DNA of 64,000 bases from Rosistilla oblonga (GCF_007751715.1 NZ_CP036292.1:2232001-2296000); one strand, 5' to 3'; counted from the first letter of the stretch, positions 32,928-42,573 are shown. A program made the numbers and translations. Notes: generated by a model not told the origin, from the letters alone.

Positions 32928-35590
32928 TTTGTCCTCTCGAGTTCATCTCGTTCGCGGAAACTGCGCGAAGCGAGCGTCAACGACAACACGCTCACACTGC
33001 TCAACGGCATCAACACCGCAGCGACCAGCGGGCTGATCCGGCCGGCCATCGCCAGGCCGACAGCGATCACGTTGTATCCTAGCGAAACGGCAAAGGTGAT
33101 GTGAATCAGCCGAGCGGTTCGGCGGGCGCCGCGGACCAGTTCGACAACACTTCCCAGTCTACCCGATGCGATGAAAATTGGCGCCGCTTGCAAACTAACT
33201 TCCGCTCCGCCACGGACCGCAATCCCTACATCCGCCGCGGCCAAAGCTGCCGCGTCGTTGGCTCCATCGCCGATCATCACCTGCAATCCCGGGGCTGGTT
33301 CGGGCAGATGAAGTTCCGCCGAGCCAGGATCGGCCGGGCTGTGATGCGACACAATGTCCAGTTTGTTTTCGGGAGAAAGCCCGCCGATCGCAAGCGATTG
33401 CGGCACGCCCACGCGATCGGCAACGCTGCGGACGACGCCGGGATGGTCTCCCGACAGGATGCCGACTCGCCATCCGGCCCGCTTGAGTTCCGCGATCGCC
33501 ACGTCGGCGCCAGCTCTCAACGGATCGTCGATCCCCAGCACGGTGATCGCGATCGCGTCGCGAGCGACCACGATCGCCGTGGTCCCTTGAGCGGTCAACC
33601 GCTCGGCTGCCTGCGACAATTTAGCCGGGATTTCGATCCCCTGGGATTGAATGAATTTCAGACTTCCGGCCGCGATCGCGGCGCCGCGATGTTCCCCCAA
33701 GACGCCGCCGATCGCGATCTGCGTTCGGGCGGTTGCTTCGTCGGTTGAGTCGGTTCCTGCGGGCGAGTTGTCTTTGTCAGTTGCCGCCACCCCTTCAAGG
33801 TCGTCGGGAAGATCGGCGGCGGCCAGGATCGCATCGGCGATCGGATGGCAGACATCGCGTTCGATCGCCGCGGCACTTGCCAAGCCGTCGCGATCACCGA
33901 TCACTTCGACAACCCGCGATCGCCCCTCGGTCAGCGTTCCCGTTTTGTCGAACCAGATCGTCCCGGTTCCGGCCAGTTGTTGCAGCGAGCTGCCGTCGCG
34001 GATCAAGATCTTCCGCCGAGCGGCTCGGCCCAGCGAGACCGCGATCGCCAGCGGTGTTGCCAACGCCAAGGCACAGGGACAGGCGACGATCAACAGCGCC
34101 GTGGCATTAGCCGCTCCCTGTTGCCAATTGTCGCGAGCACTGAGCGCAAACGCGACGAGCGCCAGCGTGGTGACGACGATCACAAAGATCCCGCCGATCC
34201 GGTCGGCCAATTGAACGATCGGCGTCTTGCGAGCCGCGGCGGCTTCGACAGCTTGCATCACCCGCCCGATCCGGCTCGCATCGCCGCTCGCTTCGACGCA
34301 GACATCGATCGAACGCGTGACGTTCACCGTGCCGGCAAGGACCGTCTCCCCCACTGCGGCGCGAATCGGCTGGCTCTCCCCCGTCAGCAACGACCTGTCG
34401 ATCGTTGTTTCTCCGGCGATGATCTCTCCGTCGGCAGGAAAGCTTTCGCCCGCGGCGACGCGAATCCGGTCGCCCGCCTGCAAGTTGTCGGCCAGCACCG
34501 CTTGCGTCTCGCCATCGTCCAGGATCCGGCTGGCGTGGCGCGGCGTGATCCGCAGCAGCAGATCGACCGAGCGAGCGGCGCGATGCTGCTGGCGGAACTG
34601 GATCCAACGGCCGATCAACAAAAAGAAGACCAGCACGGCCAGCGAGTCGAAGTAGACGTCGCCGCGGCCGGTGATCGCGTTGATCAGCCCGGCAATCGAA
34701 CCGACCGAGAGGCCTAACGCGACCGGTAGATCCATGTGAGGTGTGCGGGTTCGTAGCGACGCCAGCGCGCCGCGGAAGAAGGTTCGGCCGGGCACCGCGA
34801 CCGCCAGCAGGCCCAATCCCGTTCCGATCGTTCTCAAAAACGTGCGGTGATCCGCGTCGACGCCCGAGGCTTCCCCGGCGTACAGACCGATCGCAATCCA
34901 CATCGCGTTGGCGGCGCAGAAGCCGGCGATCGCGATCTGGATCAGCAGTCGCCGGTTTTCGCGAGCGAAGTGGTCGTCGAGCTGTTTGGTGAGCGGAGCG
35001 ACTTGGTAGCCCAAGCGGTCCATCGTGCGAGCGATCTCGCTCAACGGAACCCGCTGCGGATCGAAGACGATGCGGATCGTATGATCGCTCATTTTGACGC
35101 GGGCCAATTGCCAGCCGTCGATCCGCGCCGCCGCGTTTTCGATCAGCCAAGCACATGCGCCGCAGTGCAGTCCGTGGAGCGCTAGATCGGTCGAAAGCAG
35201 ACCGCCCGATTGCGGCTTCGGTGCCGAATCGCCTAAGAATTCCGGCTGGTCGAAGACGTCGTATCGCGACCGTTGGCCGGGGACGCCTTGAGCCGCGGCG
35301 GAGGTCATCTGGTCGCGAAGGGCGTAGAAATCGGAAAGGCCCCAGCCGTTGATCAGGTCGTACGCACCGTGGCAACCGTTGCAGCAGAAGATCCGCTGCG
35401 GATCGGCATCGGCGCGGACTCGCGTCGGCAGTCCGCAATGGACGCAGGGAAGTTCGACGATCGCCGGGCAAGCGGTTTCGTCGGCACTGGCGGCTTCATC
35501 GGCTGGCAATTCAGCTGCGCTGGAATCAGAGAACGCTTCGGTATTCAACGCCTTTTCCTTATCCCTTTCACTATGCAGATCCCCGTTCAT
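32924..35590 (-). CDS. ccoI: CcoI-type copper-transporting P-type ATPase
   Basis: An 888-aa P1B-ATPase that moves copper across the membrane for cbb3 oxidase assembly. N-terminal CVHC (49-52) and CCNGC (69-73) form the metal-binding domain typical of CcoI/FixI. A heavy-metal-associated domain with CGAC (143-146) follows. The ion path motif CPC is at 504-506, the phosphorylation site DKTGT at 548-552, and GDGANDAAA occurs near residue 780. Eight membrane helices are expected. The ATG at 35590 overlaps the pabB stop as TAATG, and the ccoS start overlaps the ccoI stop, making a tightly packed pabB-ccoI-ccoS unit. An upstream in-frame extension reaches into pabB and is rejected. Confidence 0.94.
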   Translation of the reverse strand: MNGDLHSERDKEKALNTEAFSDSSAAELPADEAASADETACPAIVELPCVHCGLPTRVRADADPQRIFCCNGCHGAYDLINGWGLSDFYALRDQMTSAAAQGVPGQRSRYDVFDQPEFLGDSAPKPQSGGLLSTDLALHGLHCGACAWLIENAAARIDGWQLARVKMSDHTIRIVFDPQRVPLSEIARTMDRLGYQVAPLTKQLDDHFARENRRLLIQIAIAGFCAANAMWIAIGLYAGEASGVDADHRTFLRTIGTGLGLLAVAVPGRTFFRGALASLRTRTPHMDLPVALGLSVGSIAGLINAITGRGDVYFDSLAVLVFFLLIGRWIQFRQQHRAARSVDLLLRITPRHASRILDDGETQAVLADNLQAGDRIRVAAGESFPADGEIIAGETTIDRSLLTGESQPIRAAVGETVLAGTVNVTRSIDVCVEASGDASRIGRVMQAVEAAAARKTPIVQLADRIGGIFVIVVTTLALVAFALSARDNWQQGAANATALLIVACPCALALATPLAIAVSLGRAARRKILIRDGSSLQQLAGTGTIWFDKTGTLTEGRSRVVEVIGDRDGLASAAAIERDVCHPIADAILAAADLPDDLEGVAATDKDNSPAGTDSTDEATARTQIAIGGVLGEHRGAAIAAGSLKFIQSQGIEIPAKLSQAAERLTAQGTTAIVVARDAIAITVLGIDDPLRAGADVAIAELKRAGWRVGILSGDHPGVVRSVADRVGVPQSLAIGGLSPENKLDIVSHHSPADPGSAELHLPEPAPGLQVMIGDGANDAAALAAADVGIAVRGGAEVSLQAAPIFIASGRLGSVVELVRGARRTARLIHITFAVSLGYNVIAVGLAMAGRISPLVAAVLMPLSSVSVLSLTLASRSFRERDELERTK

Positions 35591-37047
35591 TAAAGGACCG
35601 CTCGCAACATGCCCTCGGCCTTGTCCCACGTCTCCTGTTCCTCTTGAACCGGTTTGCTGCGCGATGTGATCCCGCCACCGACGGGCATCTGCAGCCAGCC
35701 GTCGCGGCAAGTGACGGTGCGGATCAAGATGTTCAAGTCGCCGCGGCCGCCGGTCGAAAGGTAGCCGAGCGATCCGCAATAGGGCCCGCGGGCTGTCGGT
35801 TCCAGTTCGGCGATGATCTGCATCGCGCGGACCTTCGGGGCTCCGGTGATCGATCCGCCGGGAAAGCTGGCTCGCAACAGATCGACCACGCCGACATCGT
35901 CTTGCAGCGTGCCGTGGACGCGCGAGACCAGGTGCTGGACGCATTCATATTGTTCCAGTTCGCAGAGCCCCGCGACGTCGATCGAATCGTCGTTGCAGAC
36001 TCGCGACAGATCGTTTCGCATCAGATCGACGATCATCACGTTTTCGGCGCGGTCCTTGAGACTGGATAGCAGTTGCGCCCCCAGTTGTTGATCGACTGCG
36101 GCGTCGCCGGTCCGCGGGCAGGTTCCCTTGATCGGTCGAGTCTCGACGAAGCGGTCGTCGATTTGCAGAAACCGCTCCGGCGAAGCGCTGACAACTTGCC
36201 AATCACCGCCGTCAAAATAGCCGGCAAATGGAGCGGCGTTTCGCGATCGCATCCGCAGGTAAGCGGCAACCGCTCCGTGTTGATCGGGGTACAACAGCCG
36301 CTGGGCGAGGTTGACTTGAAAGGCATCGCCGCGGCGGATGTAATCGATCACATCGCCGACTGCGGTGCGAAATTCACCGGGGGCGAAGTTGCTGGTCAAC
36401 GAAGCGTCGATCGGCGTGCGGAACTGCGGCGCGAGCGCGTCGTGCGCCCGCGGAGCGGATCGGGGCGGTCGAGGCATCGCCGTCGGCGTGCATCCCAGCC
36501 ACCATTGGATCTGTTGCATCCGTCGTGCCGCGGCGACGCGTCGCCGATCGGGATCGGTTTCGGGCCAGCCTTGGCTGATGATCCAGCCGCGGTTCTGTTG
36601 GTGATCGACGGCGATCGTCCAATCGTACAGGCCCAGGCAGAGTGGCGGTGTCGGCAGGTCGTTGAACCGCGGTGCGGGGATCGGTTCGAGCGATCGGCCC
36701 AGTTCGTAGCCGAGGACGCCGGCGAGGCCTCCTTGGAAGGGAGGCAGCCCCGGCGCGGCAGCTTGGCTGAGCAGGGGGATGAATTTTTGCAGCTTGGCCA
36801 GCGGATCGGCGTCGTCATCGGTGGCCGATACGATTTCGATCGGATCGGCGGTGAGGAACGAATACCGGCCCAGATCGGGCATCGGTTTGGCGCTGTCCAA
36901 CCAGAGGCAATGGGGCAGATGGCACAGCCGCAGGAAGACCTCGCGGAGGTCGGTTTGCGGCGGCAGTGGTGCGACCAACGGGCAATCCCCCGCCGACGTG
37001 AAGTCGGGCGTGGCGGGGTGCAGGTCGGCGGGCGTGGGGATCACCAT
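35590..37047 (-). CDS. pabB: Aminodeoxychorismate synthase component I (PabB)
   Basis: A 485-aa chorismate-using enzyme. The C-terminal catalytic domain has FQVNLAQRL, ASPERFL, the conserved ETRPIKGT, DLMRNDLSRVC and SFPGGSITGAPK. Together with a glutamine amidotransferase it makes 4-amino-4-deoxychorismate for folate. PIKGT, with lysine, marks PabB rather than anthranilate synthase. The N-terminal 180 residues are the family's beta-rich domain, somewhat diverged. The partner PabA is not in the window. It precedes ccoI with a TAATG overlap and follows the ketoacyl synthase gene by 56 bp. Confidence 0.92.
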   Translation of the reverse strand: MVIPTPADLHPATPDFTSAGDCPLVAPLPPQTDLREVFLRLCHLPHCLWLDSAKPMPDLGRYSFLTADPIEIVSATDDDADPLAKLQKFIPLLSQAAAPGLPPFQGGLAGVLGYELGRSLEPIPAPRFNDLPTPPLCLGLYDWTIAVDHQQNRGWIISQGWPETDPDRRRVAAARRMQQIQWWLGCTPTAMPRPPRSAPRAHDALAPQFRTPIDASLTSNFAPGEFRTAVGDVIDYIRRGDAFQVNLAQRLLYPDQHGAVAAYLRMRSRNAAPFAGYFDGGDWQVVSASPERFLQIDDRFVETRPIKGTCPRTGDAAVDQQLGAQLLSSLKDRAENVMIVDLMRNDLSRVCNDDSIDVAGLCELEQYECVQHLVSRVHGTLQDDVGVVDLLRASFPGGSITGAPKVRAMQIIAELEPTARGPYCGSLGYLSTGGRGDLNILIRTVTCRDGWLQMPVGGGITSRSKPVQEEQETWDKAEGMLRAVL

Positions 37048-37103
37048 CTACAGCAAGTCGGTAGGGAGAACCAGCGACGCGGGCGTTCGCTGGCGGTGGG
37101 AAA

Positions 37104-38225
37104 TCAAGCTTCGACAGCAGTCAACGATTCTTGCCCCATCACGGGTTCAACCGCTGGCAGATTGCCAGCGACCCGCGTCTCCTGCCACTTGCACCCCAGC
37201 ATGACACAGTTGATTCCCGAACCGATGCCGAGCAGACCGATTCGTTGGTCGGGTTGAACATGTTGGTATTGGCCCGCTGCGGCCAGCGCCAGCGGCAACG
37301 CAACCGAACCGGTGTTGCCCAACCATGGGAAGACGGCGGTGTCGTTTTCCGGTGGCAGACTCAGGGTTTCCAACATCAGCGCGCGATGGCGTCCGCCCAC
37401 TTGATGGCAGATCGTACGATCGATGTCGGCGCGATCCCATTTGGCATCGGCAAGCAGTTTCTCGAACCCGGCGGCTCCGGCGGCAACTCCCGCGGCCAAC
37501 AGGCGTTCGGAATCGGTATCCATCAGCGGCGCCATGTTCGCGCCGGCCGAATCGGTGTCGCTGCGGCAGAGGTTATGTCCATCGGTGGCGGCGTGCGAAA
37601 CCGCGTGTTCCAGCCGCGAGCCCGATTGGCTGATCCGGCGGTGGGTCAGCAGCACGGCACAGCTGCCCGAACCGATCGTCAGCGAAGCGAAAGCCGGTTT
37701 GACCGTCTTGCGCGTGATCGATTCATCGGTGTTCAGGTTGTTGATCGTCGCTTCCAACAGCGGACGGCTGTTCTCGGTCCCGACGACGATACCGGCTTCG
37801 ATCGCACCCTGTTCGATCAGCGTCGCGATTTGCACGATCCCGTTGAGCAGACCGAGGCAGGCGTTGGAGACGTCATAGACCCAGCAGTTTGGGGAAAGGC
37901 CAGCGCCGTGATGGACGCGCGACGCCGTGGCGGGTTCGAGAAAGTCGCGGCAGACGCTGGCGTGGATCAGGCATCCGACGCGGGCTGGATCGATTCCGGC
38001 GGCGGAGATCGCCGACTTGCAGCTCTCGATACTCGGACCGCTGGGCAGTGTGCCGGCGGGCCAAACGCGGCGTTGGGAGATCGAACTCATCAATTCCAGG
38101 CGGCCTTCGGGCAGACGCAGCCGGCTGTAGAGCGGTTCCAAGCGGCGTTCGATCTCGTCGCTAGTCCAAACTTCTTCGGGCAAATGGACTCCCAGCGATT
38201 CGATGCAGACGTTTTCAAATTGCAA
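37104..38225 (-). CDS. 3-oxoacyl-ACP synthase III-type protein
   Basis: A 373-aa thiolase-fold enzyme with the KAS III triad: Cys123 in VSNACLG, His274 in ICHQVGGRH and Asn304 in LGNTGSVALP. FabH condenses acetyl-CoA with malonyl-ACP; the relatives OleA and HMG-CoA synthases use the same triad, so the exact substrate is open. A TTG at 38225 is chosen because no ATG is near and GAGG lies 6 nt upstream. It is the first gene of the minus-strand run continuing into pabB and ccoI. No acyl carrier protein gene is adjacent. Confidence 0.88.
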   Translation of the reverse strand: MQFENVCIESLGVHLPEEVWTSDEIERRLEPLYSRLRLPEGRLELMSSISQRRVWPAGTLPSGPSIESCKSAISAAGIDPARVGCLIHASVCRDFLEPATASRVHHGAGLSPNCWVYDVSNACLGLLNGIVQIATLIEQGAIEAGIVVGTENSRPLLEATINNLNTDESITRKTVKPAFASLTIGSGSCAVLLTHRRISQSGSRLEHAVSHAATDGHNLCRSDTDSAGANMAPLMDTDSERLLAAGVAAGAAGFEKLLADAKWDRADIDRTICHQVGGRHRALMLETLSLPPENDTAVFPWLGNTGSVALPLALAAAGQYQHVQPDQRIGLLGIGSGINCVMLGCKWQETRVAGNLPAVEPVMGQESLTAVEA

Positions 38226-38932
38226 TGGAAGCCTCGTAGAGCGGGGGGGTTGCGGCGGAATCAGGCCCGGGGCGAACTGGATCGGTCCCGGAAAAAGCTG
38301 GTCTCACGCTGAATTAGAACTGTAATCCCGACGCTCAAACGAAGCGCACGGCGACAGATCCGTCCGTGAAGGAATCTAAGATACCGCATATGGCAGGCGT
38401 TGGTAAAGCTGCGAAACGCCCAGGAGCGAGGGGGCGACAAAACGCCCGAACGGCTCTGCGGACCAGGCAAACAATGCTAGCAACGGGTTTGCTAGCACAA
38501 CGGGTAGTAGCAGCAAATCGGGGCGGGCGTCAAATGTAGAAACTGCTTGCCATAGCGAAAATGCCCGATACAGTTCCTCCCGTCAGATGACGTGTCGCCC
38601 GTGACACGTCGCAAGACCCTTCGCTCTATCCAGAGATGGAACTTTCGATTCGCGATTGAGACACCAGCCGCAAACGCGGCGACACGGTTGGACCAACAAC
38701 CGTTGATGTGATGATCCAGCGATCGATTGGAAAGAGGGTAGCGAAAGAATTCGGATGACGCCGAACCACGCTTCCCGACGCCGATCGATCGACGCTAGCG
38801 GCAAATGCTGCTGAAGACCCAGACTATTTAAATCATCACCGTCGCTGCAAGAGCAAGCTGCAAGCAATTACGAAAAACGTTTTGGAAGACGCGAAGAAAT
38901 TCATTAACGTTCACTCTGGAGAGGATTTTCAG
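38226..38932. other. 707-bp divergent non-coding region with two strong hairpins
   Basis: No gene is supported between the ketoacyl synthase (minus) and the amidotransferase-like gene (plus). Hairpin A: TGCTAGCAA (38475-38483) with TTGCTAGCA (38489-38497), perfect 9 bp. Hairpin B: GACGTGTC (38589-38596) with GACACGTC (38603-38610), perfect 8 bp. Neither is followed by a T-tract. The length is unusual for this gene-dense window; a long leader or a small RNA is possible, but nothing in the sequence proves it. The two short open frames here have no start signal. Confidence 0.5.
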
Positions 38933-39685
38933 ATGACGTCTACTCGACCACTTATCGGCATCAACACCGACTTTCGCCCTGCACAACAACGCACCCCTGC
39001 CTACGTCTACTTGGCGGCTGGTTACTACGAAAACATTCAAGCTGCGGGCGGCATTCCGGTAATCCTGCCACCTAGCGACGACGTCGATGCCATTCATGCC
39101 GCGATGGATCGCCTGGATGGATTTGTCTTGATCGGTGGTCAAGATTTGGACCCACGCAACGACGGTTATATGTTGCACCACAGCATGAAACTGATGCATT
39201 CGAACCGCGAGACATTCGACCGAATCGTCGTCAACGAGATCACCGAACGCCGCATGCCTGTGCTGGGAATCGGAGCGGGGATGCAGTTGTTGAACATTGT
39301 TCAAGGCGGCAACTTGTTTTATGACATCGCAGAAGACCTACCGAACGCGGTTCCGCACCGCGATCACCAAGACCCATTGCACCGCCACAGTCTGGTTGTC
39401 GAATCGGATTCGTTGGTCGGTCGCGTTTATGGCGACGGCGAGATCCGCGTTGCCAGTCGCCATCACATGGCGATCGACGAAGTTGCTCCCGGTTTCCGCG
39501 TCACCGCTCGCTGCCCCGATGGCGTGATCGAAGCGATCGAGAGCGAGATGATGGACTGGTTCGCCGTCGGCACCCAATTCCATCCCGAGTGCGAAGCGGC
39601 ATCGGCGTTGGATATCCGGATTTTTGAAGAGTTTGTCGATGGCGTGAAAGAGCGTCAGACGGGCGACCTGCGATTGGTTGCTTAA
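38933..39685 (+). CDS. Class I glutamine amidotransferase-like (peptidase C26) protein lacking the nucleophile
   Basis: A 250-aa protein with the fold of gamma-glutamyl-gamma-aminobutyrate hydrolases (PuuD-like): PLIGINTDF at the start, DGFVLIGGQDLDPR, and the partner residues His217 and Glu219 in FHPE. At the nucleophile elbow the family reads LGICRGMQ; here residues 111-118 read LGIGAGMQ, so Gly114 replaces the catalytic cysteine. Hydrolysis of gamma-glutamyl bonds by the usual thioester route is therefore not expected. The ATG at 38933 has GGAGAGGA 8 nt upstream, an excellent site, and the frame upstream of it is non-coding. Confidence 0.88.
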   Translation: MTSTRPLIGINTDFRPAQQRTPAYVYLAAGYYENIQAAGGIPVILPPSDDVDAIHAAMDRLDGFVLIGGQDLDPRNDGYMLHHSMKLMHSNRETFDRIVVNEITERRMPVLGIGAGMQLLNIVQGGNLFYDIAEDLPNAVPHRDHQDPLHRHSLVVESDSLVGRVYGDGEIRVASRHHMAIDEVAPGFRVTARCPDGVIEAIESEMMDWFAVGTQFHPECEAASALDIRIFEEFVDGVKERQTGDLRLVA

Positions 39686-39729
39686 TAAGGAAGACGAAGG
39701 GGTTTTTACCCGATAACAGAATTTGCCCA

Positions 39730-39748
39730 CCGGACAAGGATTGTCCGG
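39730..39748. terminator. Hairpin after the amidotransferase-like gene
   Basis: CCGGACAA (39730-39737) pairs perfectly with TTGTCCGG (39741-39748) around GGA, 45 bp past the stop codon. No T-tract follows, so it may be a factor-dependent terminator or an mRNA-end stabiliser. The rest of the 286-bp gap to the next gene shows nothing recognisable. Confidence 0.4.
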
Positions 39749-39971
39749 CAGGTCACCATGGTCGGCACGCTTGGCGTGCTACGCGGCAAGGAAGCTGCGT
39801 CATGGTGGACTGGGCGACTGCGAAGAGATTGATTTAGACATCGGCTGACCTCAGGGGCATGGATGCTTTGCTGGGTTGCCGTTTGTCCGATTGACACGCA
39901 GCGGATCGAACGCGGTACGATGATGGACTAGACGACCGCTCGATCCTTTTTCTGTTGAAGGGCCTCCCGAC

Positions 39972-40799
39972 GTGAAGAACTTCAGTATCGTACCGACCGA
40001 CGACGAACTCGCTTCGGTACCACGCGACTTGCGTTTCTACAGCGTCAACAACGACGCCCCGACGGTTTTAACCGGCGATCAGATCGATCGATTCAATCGC
40101 GATGGCTACGTCGCGCCGCTGCCGATCTTCGGCGACGCGGAGATCTCCGGCATTCGCAGCTACTTCGACGATCTGTTGGCTCGTGTCACCGCGGCGGGTG
40201 GCAACAGTTATTCGATCAGTTCGGCGCATCTGAAATACGGTCCCGTTTACGACATCCTGAAGGATCCGCGGATCGTCGACTGTGTCAGCGATCTGTTGGG
40301 CGAAAACGTGATCGGTTGGGGATCGCACTTCTTCTGCAAGATGCCCCACGACGGTAAATCGGTCGCCTGGCATCAAGACGCCAGCTACTGGCCGCTGTCT
40401 CCATCGAAAGCTGTCACCGTTTGGTTGGCGATCGACGACGCGGATGAAGAGAACGCTTGCATGCGTTTTATCGCCGGTTCGCATCATGTCGGCCACCTGA
40501 CCTATCGCCCCAGCGATTCGGCGGAGCACAACGTGCTGAACCAGACGATCGACAACCCGGAGCAATACGGTTCGGTCGTCTACAATCCGCTGCCCGCTGG
40601 CAGCGCATCGATCCACAGCGATCTGCTTCTGCACGGTTCCAAGGCGAACGATTCGGATCGCCGCCGCTGCGCCCTGACGCTCCGCTACTGCAGCGCCGAC
40701 GTCCATGCAGCTCTCGACTGGAACCAAAAGGGAGTCCAAGTCCGCGGAACCGATCCGTCGGGCCACTGGTCCAACCTGACGCGCCCGGCGGAGAGCTGA
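39972..40799 (+). CDS. Phytanoyl-CoA dioxygenase (PhyH) family protein
   Basis: A 275-aa Fe(II)/2-oxoglutarate dioxygenase-like protein. The iron ligands fit HxD at His134/Asp136 (WHQDASYW) and the distal His221 in HGSKAN; the arginine cluster 230-232 should bind 2-oxoglutarate. MRFIAGSHHVGHL between them is characteristic of the family. PhyH-type enzymes hydroxylate diverse small molecules, including fatty acyl chains and ectoine; the substrate here is unknown. The GTG at 39972 has AAGGG about 9 nt upstream. It stands between non-coding stretches without operon partners. Confidence 0.88.
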   Translation: MKNFSIVPTDDELASVPRDLRFYSVNNDAPTVLTGDQIDRFNRDGYVAPLPIFGDAEISGIRSYFDDLLARVTAAGGNSYSISSAHLKYGPVYDILKDPRIVDCVSDLLGENVIGWGSHFFCKMPHDGKSVAWHQDASYWPLSPSKAVTVWLAIDDADEENACMRFIAGSHHVGHLTYRPSDSAEHNVLNQTIDNPEQYGSVVYNPLPAGSASIHSDLLLHGSKANDSDRRRCALTLRYCSADVHAALDWNQKGVQVRGTDPSGHWSNLTRPAES

Positions 40800-40896
40800 T
40801 TAAGTCGGATGCGTTCGCGCATGCGAGAAGCCTGTCCCGATGAAGCGTCTCTCGTGTCGTCGCTTTGCGACTAGCGAGGTTGCGGGCGCGAAGAGT

Positions 40897-40916
40897 CCTG
40901 GGACTCGCGTCCCAGG
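40897..40916. terminator. Hairpin between convergent phyH-like and der genes
   Basis: CCTGGGAC (40897-40904) and GTCCCAGG (40909-40916) form a perfect stem around TCGC, followed by CTTTTGC on the plus strand. It lies about 100 bp from either gene end, and would serve the plus-strand gene best. On both sides there is a direct repeat, GTCGTCGCTTTGCGACT, at about 40855-40871 and 40926-40942. Confidence 0.6.
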
Positions 40917-41011
40917 CTTTTGCATGTCGTCGCTTTGCGACTGGTGCGGATTGGGGCAGTCTATATATAGGACTGCCTCGCCTTGTTCCGTCGCGGACTT
41001 CGGAGAAAACG

Positions 41012-42373
41012 CTAGGAGACGCGTTCGTTTTCTTGGTCGACTTCAGGCGGGGCGGTCGGGTCGCGCTGTTCGCGTTTCTGCAGGTACATCTTGATCGGGA
41101 CTTCCGAAAACGGCAGGTTGTCTCGCAATACGCTCAGCAGAAAGCGGCGGTAGTCGGGAGCAAAGCCCTTGGGATCGTTGCACATCAGCACGATCGTTGG
41201 CGGTTCGGTCGAGACCTGAGTCGCGTAATAGATCTTCGGTCGCCGGTTTTGGAACATCGGCGGTTCTTGGTGCTCGATCGCCGCTTGCACGATTCGGTTC
41301 AGCCTTCCGGTGCTGGTCCGCTCGCGAGCCTGTTTGAACAGCATTTGCGAATGGTTCAGCAGGGCCTTGATGTTCTTGCCGGTCTGCCCGGTGATAAACG
41401 CGATCGGGGCGTATTGCATCGTGGGGAATTGCGACCGCAGGTATTTAACCCAGCGTTCGGTTGGCATCTCGTCGTGGTAGAGGTCCCACTTGTTGACGAC
41501 AAACACGCACGGTTTGTATTCGTCGGCGATGTAGCCGACCAATTGCTTGTCGACCTTGCTGATCTTTTCGCTGGCGTCGAAGAACATCAACGAAACATCG
41601 GCTCGGCGGATGCTGCGTTGAGCCCGGTGCATACCGTAATAATCGAGGTCGGTCCGGACGCTGCGTCGACGACGCAGACCGGGAGTATCGATCGCGGTGA
41701 ATTGATGGCCGTCGAGTTCGAAGTTGACGTCGACGCTGTCGCGGGTCGTTCCGGCAACTTCGCTGACGATCATCCGTTTGGCTTGAGCCAGCGAATTGAC
41801 GAACGTGCTTTTGCCGACGTTGCGGCGGCCGACGATCGCAAATTTCATGTGCGCGTCGACGGCGCGATCGCTGCTTGGCGGCAAGCGATCGACGATCAAT
41901 TGCATCAGTTCGTCGCGGTGCCGCTTCTGTTCGGCGCTGACACAAATCAAATGCCCTCGCCCCAGCTTGTGGAACTCTTCGGCTGAGATGTCGAGGTTCT
42001 CGTGGTCGGCTTTGTTGGCCAACAGGACGATCGGGCGGTCGATGCTGCGCAGACGCTCGGCGACCAGAGAGTCCAGCGGCATCAGGCCGGTGCGGATATC
42101 GACGACAAACAGAATCACGTCGGCTGTGGCGATCGCGACTTCGATCTGGGCTTCGACATCGGCCGTCAGGTCGTCCGAATCGACGACTCCCATCCCGCCG
42201 GTATCGATCAATTCGAAGAAGTTCCCTTCGTGTTCGATCAGCGTTGTCATGCGATCCCGGGTCACCCCTTCGTAATCGTCGACGATGGCGATACGGCGGC
42301 CGGCTAGCCAATTGAAAATACTGCTCTTGCCGACGTTGGGACGTCCGACAATCGCGACTTTGGGCATCGACAT
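41012..42373 (-). CDS. der: Ribosome biogenesis GTPase Der (EngA)
   Basis: A 453-aa protein with two tandem GTPase domains and a KH-like C-terminal domain. G1 motifs are GRPNVGKS (residues 10-17) and GRRNVGKS (near 185); G3 motifs are DTGG and DTPG; NKAD and NKWD are the G4 motifs. Der helps assemble the 50S subunit and is essential in most bacteria. The C-terminal tail is acidic (PEVDQENERVS). The ATG at 42373 is used; an ATG two codons later is equally possible. It is divergent from the next gene with very short spacing. Confidence 0.96.
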   Translation of the reverse strand: MSMPKVAIVGRPNVGKSSIFNWLAGRRIAIVDDYEGVTRDRMTTLIEHEGNFFELIDTGGMGVVDSDDLTADVEAQIEVAIATADVILFVVDIRTGLMPLDSLVAERLRSIDRPIVLLANKADHENLDISAEEFHKLGRGHLICVSAEQKRHRDELMQLIVDRLPPSSDRAVDAHMKFAIVGRRNVGKSTFVNSLAQAKRMIVSEVAGTTRDSVDVNFELDGHQFTAIDTPGLRRRRSVRTDLDYYGMHRAQRSIRRADVSLMFFDASEKISKVDKQLVGYIADEYKPCVFVVNKWDLYHDEMPTERWVKYLRSQFPTMQYAPIAFITGQTGKNIKALLNHSQMLFKQARERTSTGRLNRIVQAAIEHQEPPMFQNRRPKIYYATQVSTEPPTIVLMCNDPKGFAPDYRRFLLSVLRDNLPFSEVPIKMYLQKREQRDPTAPPEVDQENERVS

Positions 42374-42573
42374 GAGTGATAGCTAACGAGGGGAGACGCA
42401 AGAAAAAACGATACAACCTTTTAGAATCCGCTGCCGATGTCGATCAATCAATCCCAAATCGCGTCGGCGGTGGGCGAATGCATGAAAATTGGCCCCTGGT
42501 TTGGTTATATTTGACGTCCTGCCTGTTCTCATCCTCGATCGCTCGGTCATCAGCCCCCAAAAGGGAGATCTTT

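Noticed and set aside
38583-38867. 94-codon minus-strand frame in the long gap before the amidotransferase-like gene
   Set aside because: No start signal, cysteine/arginine-rich shadow composition, and it covers the hairpin at 38589-38610.
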